Shown: positions 10,319 through 18,033 of the stretch, piece by piece
Layout: each line of letters opens with the position of its first letter
Position numbering within the stretch: the first letter of the stretch is position 1
From: Phytophthora sp. 'mugwort'
Taxonomy: Eukaryota; Oomycota; Peronosporomycetes; Peronosporales; Peronosporaceae
Assembly (NCBI GenBank): GCA_033558025.1
Contig: JAUCEF010000077.1
Coordinates: forward strand, 1 to 29,685
Direction of reading: 5' to 3'
DNA length: 29,685 nt
Notes under the pieces: generated by a model
Database searches by the model: none
The model's input: only the letters and a program-made list of their open reading frames with translations
What the model was told of the DNA's origin: nothing
Position numbers and translations under genes: made by a program

Positions 10319-10459
10319 TTTATTATAAAATATTATAAATCTAAATTTAAATTCCCTTTGATTAAAAAGTATTTTAAATAAAATTTTATTTTTATAACTT
10401 GAATTTAATTAATTTCAGATATTATAAAATTTTTTTGATTTATAATATTTTATAATAAA
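10319..10459. repeat. Perfect 23-bp inverted repeat with 95-nt loop next to trnW
   Basis: Arms 10319-10341 and 10437-10459 are exact reverse complements. The right arm ends exactly at the 3' end of trnW (10460). The loop contains a 16-bp palindrome. An exact 23-bp match is long even for this AT content, though the arms are simple A/T sequence. Confidence 0.6.
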
Positions 10460-10531
10460 CAGGAAAAATGGGACTTGAACCCATAACAATAATTTTGGAG
10501 ACTATGATTTTACCAATTAAACTATTTTCCT
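10460..10531 (-). tRNA. trnW: tRNA-Trp (CCA)
   Basis: Acceptor AGGAAAA pairs with TTTTCCT. Anticodon stem ATAGT/ATTAT encloses loop CTCCAAA, anticodon CCA. The T arm is TGGG/CCCA and the discriminator is G. CCA reads only UGG, which agrees with a standard code here. It lies just downstream of rns. Confidence 0.93.
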
Positions 10532-10560
10532 AAGACTTTTAATTTTAATTTAAGAATGCT

Positions 10561-11177
10561 TAAAGATCTCTTCCAGACACAGGTTCCCCTACGACTACCT
10601 TGTTACGACTTCATCAAAGTTACTAACCACTTTTTAGGAATTATAATTTATTTTATAAAAATTTTAAATTATTTTATTTAAATAATTATTAAATTTTATA
10701 AAAGAATTAAAAATTATTTTAAAAACAATCAACTTCCCTGATGTGACGGGCGGTGTGTACAAAGTCCAGTAACATATTCACCGCAGCATGCTGTTCTGCG
10801 ATTACTAGCGATTCCAACTTCATAAGGGCGAGTTTCAGCCCTTAATTCGAACTAAGATAATTTTTGAAGATTTGCTCCAACTTATATCATTATTGCTTCT
10901 CATTGTAATTATCATTGTAGCACGTGTGTAGCCCAACTCATAAGGGCCATGAAGACTTGACGTCATCCCCACCTTCCATTAACCTATCATTAATTTTTTC
11001 ATTAGAGTACTTTTATCTATTTATAATAAATTAGTAACTAATCATAGGGGTTGCGCTCGTTAAAGGATTTAACCAAACATTTCACAACACGAGCTGACGA
11101 CAGCCATGCAACACCTGTTTTTTATATAAAAATTTTAAATAAAAATTAGCAAGAGTTGGTAAGGTTCTGCGCGTATT

Positions 11178-11209
<32 letters not shown>

Positions 11210-12068
11210 TAGACTCCCGTCAATTCCTTTGAATTTCAATCTTGCGATTATACTTTTCAGGCGGAGTGCTTAACGCGTTAGCTGTTATATCTAAAAATTC
11301 TAAATATTAGCACTCATCGTTTACAGCATGGACTACCGGGGTCTCTAATCCCGTTCGCTACCCAAGCTTTCGTTTCTCAGTGTCAGTATATACCCAGATA
11401 ATTGCCTTCGCCATAGGTCTTCCTTCTATTATCAACGTATTTTATCACTCCAATAGAAATTCCATTATCCTCTATTTATACTCCAGTTTATCAGTTTTGA
11501 AAAAATGTATAAAGTTGAGCTTTAATTTGTTTCTTTCAACTTAAAAAACTACCTACAAACCCTTTACGCCTAATCATCCCGAATAATGCTCGCTCCTCCC
11601 GTATTACCGCGGCTGCTGGCACGGGTATTAGCCGGAACTTCTTTTTTAAGTACTGTCATTTTCCTCCTTAATGAAAGAGCTTTACAACCTAATTAGCCGT
11701 CATCACCCACTCGGTATTGCTGGATCAAGCTTCCGCTCATTGTCCAAAATTCCCCACTGCTGCCTTTAAAAAAGTTTGGGCCGTGTCTCAGTCCCAATGT
11801 GGCTGATCATTCTTTCAAACCAGCTAAAGATAATAGGCTTGGTTGTCTATTAAACTACCAACTACCATAATCTTGCGCAAACTCATCTTTTAACGTTAAA
11901 AACTTTAATTAATTTATTCAGTATTTTTATAAAAATAATTATTCTGAATTAAAAGGTAGATAATTCACGTGTTACTCACCCGTTCGCTATGTTTTAAAAA
12001 CATTCAACTTGCATGTGTTAAGCATACCGATAGCATTTATTCTGAGCCAGGATCAAACTCTATTTAAG
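10561..12068 (-). rRNA. rns: Small subunit (16S-like) ribosomal RNA
   Basis: The reverse strand reads AGAGTTTGATCCTGGCTCAG at the 5' end, the 530-loop GTGCCAGCAGCCGCGG, and GTACACACCGCCCGTCACATC near the 3' end. The terminal part GGGGAACCTG is also present. The length of about 1.5 kb is bacterial-like. The conserved 3' tail lacks the CCTCC anti-Shine-Dalgarno core: after AACCTG it reads GTGTCTGGAAGAGATC. A very AT-rich expansion at about 10640-10730 falls in the penultimate helix (h44). Ends are set by comparison with E. coli and may be off by several nt. trnW lies downstream and trnY upstream. Confidence 0.97.
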
Positions 12069-12432
12069 TTTTATATTAATTATTTAATATTAATTTTTAA
12101 AATAACAAATATTTAAAAATTTAATATTATAACATTCTTATATTAATTTTTGTCTTATATTGTCTTATATTGTCTTATATTGTCTTATATTGTCTTATAT
12201 TGTCTTAAAGGATTAAAATTTTTTAATTTTTAAAAATTCAATTAGTTATTAATAAAAATTTCTTTGTATCACGAAAAAAAAATATTATTTTTTGAAAAGG
12301 ATCCCCCCCTAAATATGTTTTTGAATTTTTTGTTGAAAAGATAAATATCTTTTTAACTTAACTATTTAAAGATATTTTATCTTTTTATCCTTTTTTTAAT
12401 TTGTTTATCCTTTTTTTTTTTTAGATCTTTAT
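12069..12432 (-). promoter_or_regulatory. Structured spacer upstream of rns: candidate control region
   Basis: A gene-free stretch of about 365 nt lies between trnY and the 5' end of rns. It contains the decamer array (12151-12207) and a C7 run in GGATCCCCCCC (12299-12309), the only such GC tract in the window. Two tandem 7-bp hairpins with the same stem AAAGATA/TATCTTT lie at 12337-12352 and 12368-12384, and TTTATCC plus T-runs occurs twice near 12384-12420. The concentration of structured elements just upstream of rns suggests transcription initiation or processing; this is inference. Confidence 0.45.
12151..12207 (-). repeat. Decamer tandem repeat, ATATAAGACA on the minus strand
   Basis: Five exact copies of TGTCTTATAT (plus strand) and a partial sixth (TGTCTTA). 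On the minus strand, the rns sense strand, the unit reads ATATAAGACA, and a further ATATAAGAATG follows closer to rns. The core ATATAAG matches the start of the yeast mitochondrial promoter nonanucleotide ATATAAGTA. That similarity may be chance in AT-rich DNA. The array starts about 80 nt upstream of rns. Confidence 0.85.
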
Positions 12433-12516
12433 TGGAGAAAGTAGGATTTGAACCTACGTAGAAAATATTTCAACAAATTTACAGTCTGCCGCTTTTAACC
12501 ACTCAGCCATTTCTCC
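12433..12516 (-). tRNA. trnY: tRNA-Tyr (GUA)
   Basis: Class II tRNA with a long variable arm. Acceptor GGAGAAA pairs with TTTCTCC. The anticodon loop CTGTAAA gives GTA, and the T arm is GTAGG/CCTAC with discriminator A. First gene upstream of the rns leader. Confidence 0.95.
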
Positions 12517-12533
12517 TAAAGATATTTTAAATA

Positions 12534-12605
12534 TGTGATTAATGGGATTTGAACCCATAATATTTACTTGGAAGATAAAGGATTTACCAATTAATCTATA
12601 ATCAC
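12534..12605 (-). tRNA. trnG: tRNA-Gly (UCC)
   Basis: Acceptor GTGATTA pairs with TAATCAC. Anticodon stem TTTAT/GTAAA encloses loop CTTCCAA, anticodon TCC. The T arm is ATGGG/CCCAT. A second glycine tRNA (GCC) lies at 13298-13369. Confidence 0.93.
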
Positions 12606-12655
12606 GTATATTTTTATTGTTTAAAAAATGTTTATTATTGTTTTAAAAAAGAAAA

Positions 12656-12676
12656 AGTGGAATAAATTAATCCACT
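12656..12676 (-). terminator. Hairpin plus T-tract at the orf186 stop
   Basis: AGTGGA and TCCACT form a 6-bp stem with G-C pairs around the orf186 stop codon. On the minus strand it is followed at once by TTTTTCTTTTTT. This resembles an intrinsic terminator, the only one in the window with a U-tract. The function is inferred. Confidence 0.5.
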
Positions 12677-13227
12677 ATTTCATAAGTATCAGGATCTAAT
12701 CGATCGATATCATCTATACGTTCACCTGTTTCAACATCTAAATAATGAAAATATCTATATAGATTCAGAGGATTTCCAGATCTTGTAATTTTTCTTTTTG
12801 GTGGTTTTGGTAAAGAGTCACTATCTGAATCAAAATTTAAATCAGTTGAAAAATTACTAGGAAAATCGCTTGGGAAATTGTCGCTATCAAAAAAAAAAGC
12901 ATCTAGAAATAAATAAAACAAAAAAGATAAAAAAAAAAAAACGAAAATAGTTGGCATATTATCGTCAATTCTTTTTAAAATACTTTTAGGTTTTTCTTCT
13001 TTTTTTAAAGCAGCTTCCTCAGCCTCAGTCTCTAAATCTATAAAATCTTCTAATAAAGTTATTTCAAGAGGTAAAAGAATTAAAATAAATTTAAAAATAT
13101 TTTGAAAAAATTTAGGATGTATTTTTAATATATCTTGTATAATTTTATATAGATTATAAGCAAAAAATATCCTTTTAATAATGTTAAAAAAAATCATAAT
13201 TTTTATAAAGAAGTAAATAAATGTCAA
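12667..13227 (-). CDS. Hypothetical membrane protein, orf186
   Basis: I do not recognise this gene. The 186-residue product has a hydrophobic, basic N-terminus (about 1-30, possible membrane anchor) and a second hydrophobic stretch (about 43-56). A charged Glu/Lys segment (about 60-88) and a strong membrane segment (about 92-111) follow. The C-terminal tail has an acidic Ser/Asp run (FDSDSDSLPKPPKR) and a polar end (DVETGERIDDIDRLDPDTYEIVD). The non-repetitive, mixed C-terminus is unlike random AT-rich DNA, so it is probably real. The start is uncertain; Met-11 (codon at 13195-13197) is an alternative. It lies between two glycine tRNAs and ends in a hairpin with a U-tract. Confidence 0.7.
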   Translation of the reverse strand: MTFIYFFIKIMIFFNIIKRIFFAYNLYKIIQDILKIHPKFFQNIFKFILILLPLEITLLEDFIDLETEAEEAALKKEEKPKSILKRIDDNMPTIFVFFFLSFLFYLFLDAFFFDSDNFPSDFPSNFSTDLNFDSDSDSLPKPPKRKITRSGNPLNLYRYFHYLDVETGERIDDIDRLDPDTYEIVD

Positions 13228-13297
13228 TACTAATATTATTCCCTAATTAAAAAATGGAAATACCAAATACTGCCTTTGGGTACATTTATTTGAATTA

Positions 13298-13369
13298 AGC
13301 AAAAAAAGGGATTTGAACCCTCAACATTAACCTTGGCAAGGTTATACTCTACCATTGAGCTATTTTTGC
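13298..13369 (-). tRNA. trnG: tRNA-Gly (GCC)
   Basis: Acceptor GCAAAAA pairs with TTTTTGC. Anticodon stem TAACC/GGTTA encloses loop TTGCCAA, anticodon GCC. The T arm is AGGG/CCCT. With the UCC species it covers all Gly codons. Confidence 0.94.
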
Positions 13370-13382
13370 TAATAAATTATTT

Positions 13383-13910
13383 TTATAATAAAAATAGTGA
13401 ATTTAATAATAAAAATAATTCATAATGATTTTTTGCATTTGTATGAATAGAAACATCTATTGGAGGTATATCTTTGAATTTTAAAAATTCAGTTTTTAAT
13501 TCAAAAAAATCTAAAATATTTCGAATTTGAAAATTTAAAATATTTTGATTTTTAAAATTAAAATTTATTTTAGTTAAATTTTGAAAAAGAAAAATCAAAA
13601 TTTTTTCTAAAAAATTAAAAATATTTTTTTTTCTTAAAGTTATTTTACAACCTATAATTGAATTTTTTTTGATTTTTAAAAAAATATTATTTTTTTTTGA
13701 TTTTGTTATTATAGGTTTTTGATTTGTTATTAATTTTAAAAGTAAAATTATATTAATTAATTTTTTTTTTTCAATATTAGCGTTTTTAAAACCAATATTT
13801 AAACATATTTTACTTATTTTAGGTATTTCAAATATATTTTTAAAATTTAATTTTGTTAAAAGATCGTATATAGTAATATTTTGATAATGGATTTGTAAAT
13901 TTTTTTTCAT
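13383..13910 (-). CDS. rpl5: Ribosomal protein L5 (uL5)
   Basis: Large-subunit protein of the mitoribosome, at the central protuberance in bacterial homologues. The 175-residue product shows the pattern ISKICLNIGFKNANIEKK near the N-terminus, then QKPIITKSKKNNIFLKIKKNSIIGCKITLR. This matches the bacterial motif in which a conserved basic segment precedes GxxVTLR. It ends with PPIDVSIHTNAKNHYELFLLL, matching the family's C-terminal GMDI-type and TA..D.E. pattern. It is strongly biased to Lys, Ile, Asn and Phe, as expected from the AT content. It lies 6 nt downstream of rpl14, keeping the bacterial order L14-(L24)-L5; rpl24 is missing. Confidence 0.88.
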   Translation of the reverse strand: MKKNLQIHYQNITIYDLLTKLNFKNIFEIPKISKICLNIGFKNANIEKKKLINIILLLKLITNQKPIITKSKKNNIFLKIKKNSIIGCKITLRKKNIFNFLEKILIFLFQNLTKINFNFKNQNILNFQIRNILDFFELKTEFLKFKDIPPIDVSIHTNAKNHYELFLLLNSLFLL

Positions 13911-13916
13911 ATATTT

Positions 13917-14288
13917 TTATAAAATATTTGAAGCTAATGCTAATATTTTGAAATTTTTTTTCTTCCGAAATTCAGAAGTAATCGGACCAAATATACGTGT
14001 TCCTAGGGGTTTATTTTGATTATTTAAAATAATTATACAATTTTTATCAAATTTTATTATATTACCTATTGTACTTTTTTTTTGATATGTTGTATGTATA
14101 ATTAAAGCTTTAAATAAATCTCCTTTAATTATTTTAATTTTTTTTTTTTGATTTAAACGTAATTTTTTAGCAGAAATTAAAATTGTATCCCCAATTTTTC
14201 CAATTTTTTTTTTATAAATTTTTATACATTGTCCTATTTTAATACCACTATTATCATTTACTTTTAATTTAGTTTGAATTTGAATCAT
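13917..14288 (-). CDS. rpl14: Ribosomal protein L14 (uL14)
   Basis: Large-subunit protein that forms part of the factor- and small-subunit-facing surface. The 123-residue product begins MIQIQTKLKVNDNSGIKIGQCIKIY, the typical L14 start (D-N-S-G). It contains KGDLFKALIIHTTYQKK and ends LGTRIFGPITSEFRKKKNFKILALASNIL, the conserved TRIFGPVxxELR...I.SLAxEVL signature. The length equals that of bacterial L14. It is first of the rpl14-rpl5 pair, downstream of the tRNA cluster. Confidence 0.95.
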   Translation of the reverse strand: MIQIQTKLKVNDNSGIKIGQCIKIYKKKIGKIGDTILISAKKLRLNQKKKIKIIKGDLFKALIIHTTYQKKSTIGNIIKFDKNCIIILNNQNKPLGTRIFGPITSEFRKKKNFKILALASNIL

Positions 14289-14310
14289 AAATTATATATT
14301 AATTTTAAAA

Positions 14311-14382
14311 TGATGAGAGTAGGATTTGAACCTACATCTTCAGATTATGAGCCTGATAAGTTACCTATTACTCTATCTCATC
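14311..14382 (-). tRNA. trnfM: tRNA-Met (CAU), probable initiator
   Basis: Acceptor GATGAGA pairs with TCTCATC. The anticodon loop CTCATAA gives CAT. The D stem has A11 opposite T24, the purine-11/pyrimidine-24 pair typical of initiator tRNAs, and the D and anticodon arms resemble plant mitochondrial trnfM. The first acceptor pair is a normal G-C rather than the initiator mismatch, so the assignment is not certain. Confidence 0.85.
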
Positions 14383-14400
14383 TTATATTTTCTTCCTTTT

Positions 14401-14475
14401 TCGGAAGAAAAGGATTTGAACCTTTGATCTTCTGTTCCCAAAACAGACGCATTAGCCAGACTATGCTACCTTCCG
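14401..14475 (-). tRNA. trnP: tRNA-Pro (UGG)
   Basis: Acceptor CGGAAGG pairs with TCTTCCG. Anticodon stem TCTGT/ACAGA encloses loop TTTGGGA, anticodon TGG. The T arm is AAAGG/CCTTT. Part of the tRNA cluster between rnl and rpl14. Confidence 0.94.
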
Positions 14476-14487
14476 TTTAAAGATAAT

Positions 14488-14559
14488 TAATGATGGTAGG
14501 ATTTGAACCTACAACATTAGGATTATGATTCCCACGCTCTACCATTAAACTACATCATC
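14488..14559 (-). tRNA. trnM: tRNA-Met (CAU), probable elongator
   Basis: Acceptor GATGATG pairs with CATCATT. Anticodon stem TGGGA/TCCTA encloses loop ATCATAA, anticodon CAT. Position 11 is T (pyrimidine 11), as in elongators. Three CAU tRNAs occur in the window; this one is called elongator by elimination. Confidence 0.8.
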
Positions 14560-14583
14560 TTATTAATACTTTATTAATAAAAT

Positions 14584-14672
14584 AAGTCGAAGTGGGATTT
14601 GAACCCACGAGTTAATAAATTAACTGATAGTTTAGCAAACTACTGCCTTAAACCTGACTTGGCTATTCGACC
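14584..14672 (-). tRNA. trnS: tRNA-Ser (GCU)
   Basis: Class II tRNA with a long variable arm. Acceptor GGTCGAA pairs with TTCGACT. Anticodon stem GTAGT/ACTAT encloses loop TTGCTAA, anticodon GCT. The T arm is GTGGG/CCCAC. A normal D arm is present, unlike the animal counterpart. Confidence 0.94.
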
Positions 14673-14684
14673 TAAAATATAAAA

Positions 14685-14756
14685 CTTCTTTGATAGGATT
14701 TGAACCTACAACCTAATGGTTAACAGCCATTTGCTCTACCGTTGAGCTACAAAGAA
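14685..14756 (-). tRNA. trnN: tRNA-Asn (GUU)
   Basis: Acceptor TTCTTTG pairs with CAAAGAA. The anticodon loop CTGTTAA gives GTT, the D arm is GCTC/GAGC, and the discriminator is G. It is the first gene after the 3' end of rnl. Confidence 0.95.
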
Positions 14757-14784
14757 ATAATTATATTTTAATTTTTAAAACTTT

Positions 14785-15066
14785 TAGTATTTTTAAGCTA
14801 AATATTTTACAATACTTATACTTAAAACCTATTAATGTAATCATCTTTTACAGTTTTTATATGAAAAATTTTTAAGAATGGTTTCTTACTTAGATGCTTT
14901 CAGTAATTATCCAAAATAAATTTAGCTACTCGGCTATGCCTCTCAACAACCGATACACCAGAGATTTACCCTTCTCGGTCCTCTCGTACTAGAGTTAGAT
15001 TCTTGCATTTTTCAAAATATCTATAGAAGATAGGAACCAAACTGTCTCACGACGTTCTAAACCCAA

Positions 15067-15106
<40 letters not shown>

Positions 15107-15184
15107 AACCTTCTTCAGCTCCAGGATGTGATGAGTCGACATCGAGGTGCCAAACGACTCCGTCGATAGGAGCTCTTAGGAGTC

Positions 15185-15227
<43 letters not shown>

Positions 15228-15663
15228 AATCTTTCCACAAAGAATTATCGGATCACTATGACCGACTTTCGTCCCTGTTTGATATGTCTATCTTACAGTC
15301 AAGCAAGCTTTTACCATTATGCTCTACAATTGATAATATTATCCAATTTGAGCTTACCTTTGTACACCTCCGTTACTCTTTAGGAGGTGACCGCCCCAGT
15401 CAAACTACCAACCATACAATGTCTATTTAAAAAATATTAGTTATTTATTTTAATAAGAGTGGTATTTCAAGAATATCTATACAATTTACTAGCGTAAAGG
15501 TTTAAAAGATTACCACTTATACTACACATATTAGATAAAATAACAATATAAAGATGTAGTAAAGGTTCACGGGGTCTTTCCGTCTAACTATAGAAAATCC
15601 GCATCTTCACGGATAATTCAAATTCACTGAGTCTATATTGGAGACAGCGGGGATGTCGTTACA

Positions 15664-15720
<57 letters not shown>

Positions 15721-15778
15721 GAGTTACGGCCGCCGTTTACTGGGACTTCCATTTAATGCGCAAACATTTCCTTTTAAT

Positions 15779-15816
<38 letters not shown>

Positions 15817-17416
15817 GTTACCATTTAGCAGAGTCCTAAGTTTTTATTAAACAGTCGCAACCCCCTATTTTGTGACACCTAATTATTAAAAATAATTAGG
15901 TACTTTTTATCCCGAAGTTACAAAGTCATTTTGCCGAGTTCCTTCAATATAGTTCTCTCATTCACCTTAGTCTACTCGACCTATCCACCTGTGTCGGTTT
16001 AGGGTACGGTTTTTAATTAAAAAAGCTATTTCCTGAAAAATTAAAAATTTTTGTCACTTTTTTAAAAAAATTTAATTTAAAAATTATCCCATCAAAATCT
16101 GCTTTCGTCAAATCTTTCTTAGGGGCCGTTTCACTCTATGTAATACATCTTAACATAGAAACCCTTGGATTTACGGTGATAACGATTTATATTCGTTATT
16201 TTTTGTTACTAATGCCAGCATTTTCTTTTCTGATATCTTCAACATATTTCACAATATATCTTTATTAACATACAGAATGTTCCGCTACCGTTTTATTAAA
16301 AATAAAACTTGCCGCTTCGGTAAATTTCTTAAGTCTCGATACATTTTAGGCGCAAAAAAACTAGACCAATGAGCTATTACGCTTTCTTTAAAGGATGGCT
16401 GCTTCCAAGCCTACCTATGGGTTGTAATCATTTTTTCACTTCCTTTTTCACTTAGAATATTATTTAGAGACCTTAGCGATCAATCTGGGCTGTTTCCCTT
16501 TTGACAAAAGACCTTAGCGCCTAATGTCTGTCTATTTAAATTACTTTTTTTTGTATTCGGAGTTTCCAAGAATTCAGTAAGTTTTTACACCCCCTAGCTC
16601 AATGAGTGCTCTACCCCAAAAAAAGATTTTAAATGCTCTACTTCAATAGATTTCGCGGAAAACCAGCTATCTCTGAGTTTGATTAGCCTTTCACTCCTAA
16701 CCACAAATCATCTCCATATTTTGCCACATATGTGAGTTCGATCCTTCAAATAGTTTTACCTATTTTTCAATCTGTTCATGGTTAGATCACTCAGTTTCGG
16801 GTCTTATTTATATAACTAAAAAGCTTTTTAAAACTTGATTTATCTACGCCTACTTTATTAAATTAAGCTTGCTATAAAAATAAACTTGCTGGCCCATTAT
16901 GCAAAAGGTACACTGTTACTTTTTAAAAAAGTTTCAATTGATTGTTAACATTAAGTTTCAGAATTATTTCAAACTCAAAAGTTCTTTTTCACCTTTCCTT
17001 TACAGTACTTGTCCACTATCGATCATTAATTTTTAAAAGGTTTTGAGGGTGGTTCCCCAATATTCAAAAAGGCTTACACATAACCCTTTTTACTATTATA
17101 AAAACAATTATTATTCTACAGGACTTTCACCTTTTTAAGTAAATTTTTCAAAATTTTTCAAATATTTTTTTATTTTTATAAACCTAATTTCCATTTTCAC
17201 TCGTCATTACTAACGGAATCTCGTTTGATTTTTTTAACAGTTACTTAGATATTTCAATTCACTGTTTTTAAAATTTTCACAAAAAAAAAGTTTTCTTTAG
17301 GAAATTTTTATTTCAAAATAAAATATTATTTAATAAAACTTTTCGCATTTTTTACGTCCTAAAAATCAAATTAATGCCAAGGCATCCACTTAATGCTTTT
17401 ATTATTATTTATACTT
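14785..17416 (-). rRNA. rnl: Large subunit (23S-like) ribosomal RNA
   Basis: The reverse strand begins near GTGGATGCCTTGGC, the conserved 5' region, and carries the universally conserved core. The sarcin-ricin loop AGTACGAGAGGACC reads from about 14971-14990. Peptidyl-transferase segments such as GGATAACAGGCTGAT and GGGGTCTTTCCG appear in complement around 15190 and 15570. The ends were set where AGTAT at the 5' end can pair with ATACT at the 3' end, matching the terminal helix of bacterial 23S; they may be off by several nt. At about 2.6 kb it is slightly shorter than E. coli. No intron or internal ORF was seen. No separate 5S rRNA gene was recognised. Confidence 0.96.
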
Positions 17417-17436
17417 AAACCATATAAATGGTTTAA
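17415..17436 (-). terminator. Hairpin between the orf196 stop and rnl
   Basis: A 9-bp perfect stem, TTAAACCAT with ATGGTTTAA, and a 4-nt loop. It starts 4 nt after the orf196 stop on the minus strand and ends at the 5' end of rnl. It could mark the boundary where the rnl precursor is separated from the ribosomal protein mRNA. The function is inferred. Confidence 0.5.
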
Positions 17437-17440
17437 ATTT

Positions 17441-18031
17441 TTATTTTTTTTTCAAATATTCATTAATTAATTTTAAATTTAAATGAAAAGGATATAAAAT
17501 TGTTTTATAAGAAGGTTCTTTAAAAAACATACCTGTTTTTATTTTTTTATTTCTATGTAAATAAGAAGTTATTAAAGGTTTTGATGGTTTTTTTTCACCT
17601 AAAATATAATAAATATTATTTTTATAAGAATATTTGTTATTTTTTTGATAAGGATATTTATTATAACGTTTATAAGAAGAAGAATATTTATTCTTTTCTT
17701 GATTAAAATGCTGTTTATAAAATTTTTTATCTCCTTTCAAACTATTATTTTTTTGAAAATTTCTATTTTTTTGAAAACCTTCATTTTTTTGAAAATTTCT
17801 AGTTCTTTGAAAACCTTCATTTTTTTGAAAATTTCTAGTTCTTTGAAAATCTTCGTTTTTTTGAAAATTTCTAGTTCTTTGAAAATCTTCGTTTTTTTGA
17901 GAATTTTTATTTTTTTGAAAATTTCTATTTTTTTGAAAACCTTCGTTTTTTTGAGAATTTCTATTTTTTTGAAAACCCTCGTTTTTTTGAGAATTTTTAT
18001 TTCTTTGAAAATTTTTATTATCCTTTTGCAT
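17441..18031 (-). CDS. Basic hypothetical protein with hexapeptide repeats, orf196
   Basis: I do not recognise this gene. The 196-residue product is strongly basic. Residues 7-96 are fifteen tandem hexapeptides of the form [NGD][FS]Q[KR][NT][REKN], alternating mainly between NFQKNE- and GFQKNR-like units. A Lys/Tyr-rich linker (about 97-140) and a non-repetitive C-terminus follow (YYILGEKKPSKPLITSYLHRNKKIKTGMFFKEPSYKTILYPFHLNLKLINEYLKKK). The C-terminus looks like a conserved small domain, possibly a ribosomal or RNA-binding protein. The repeat tract (17744-18013) is an 18/36-bp minisatellite kept in frame. It starts 2 nt after rps4, so it is part of the ribosomal protein operon, and is followed by a hairpin and rnl. 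Confidence 0.72.
   Translation of the reverse strand: MQKDNKNFQRNKNSQKNEGFQKNRNSQKNEGFQKNRNFQKNKNSQKNEDFQRTRNFQKNEDFQRTRNFQKNEGFQRTRNFQKNEGFQKNRNFQKNNSLKGDKKFYKQHFNQEKNKYSSSYKRYNKYPYQKNNKYSYKNNIYYILGEKKPSKPLITSYLHRNKKIKTGMFFKEPSYKTILYPFHLNLKLINEYLKKK
17744..18013 (-). repeat. 18-bp coding minisatellite in orf196
   Basis: Fifteen units of 18 bp (36-bp higher-order pairs), each encoding one hexapeptide of orf196. Units differ by a few substitutions, mostly at positions 1, 2 and 4-6 of the hexapeptide, and no unit breaks the frame. Copy number probably varies by slippage or unequal exchange. Confidence 0.85.
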
Positions 18032-18033
18032 AT

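Larger units (their letters stand above)
9868..10459. other. 592-nt gene-free spacer between trnW and cox2
   Basis: No protein or tRNA gene could be supported. The region holds an 18-bp perfect palindrome at 9926-9943, about 60 nt upstream of the cox2 start, and a 23-bp perfect inverted repeat with a 95-nt loop (10319-10459). The loop contains a 16-bp palindrome at 10376-10391. It could hold the 5' leader and promoter of cox2, a non-coding RNA or an origin; the sequence alone does not decide. Confidence 0.55.

Noticed and set aside
12151..12207. CRISPR-like array
   Set aside because: The 10-bp units are directly adjacent without spacers, so this is a simple tandem repeat.
14274..14480. Plus-strand 68-codon ORF
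   Set aside because: It is the antisense of trnfM and trnP; the GFEPT-type residues come from tRNA T arms read in reverse.
14785..17416. Introns or homing endonucleases in rnl or cox1
   Set aside because: Conserved rRNA segments run on without large insertions, cox1 is one uninterrupted frame, and no LAGLIDADG or GIY-YIG motifs were seen.
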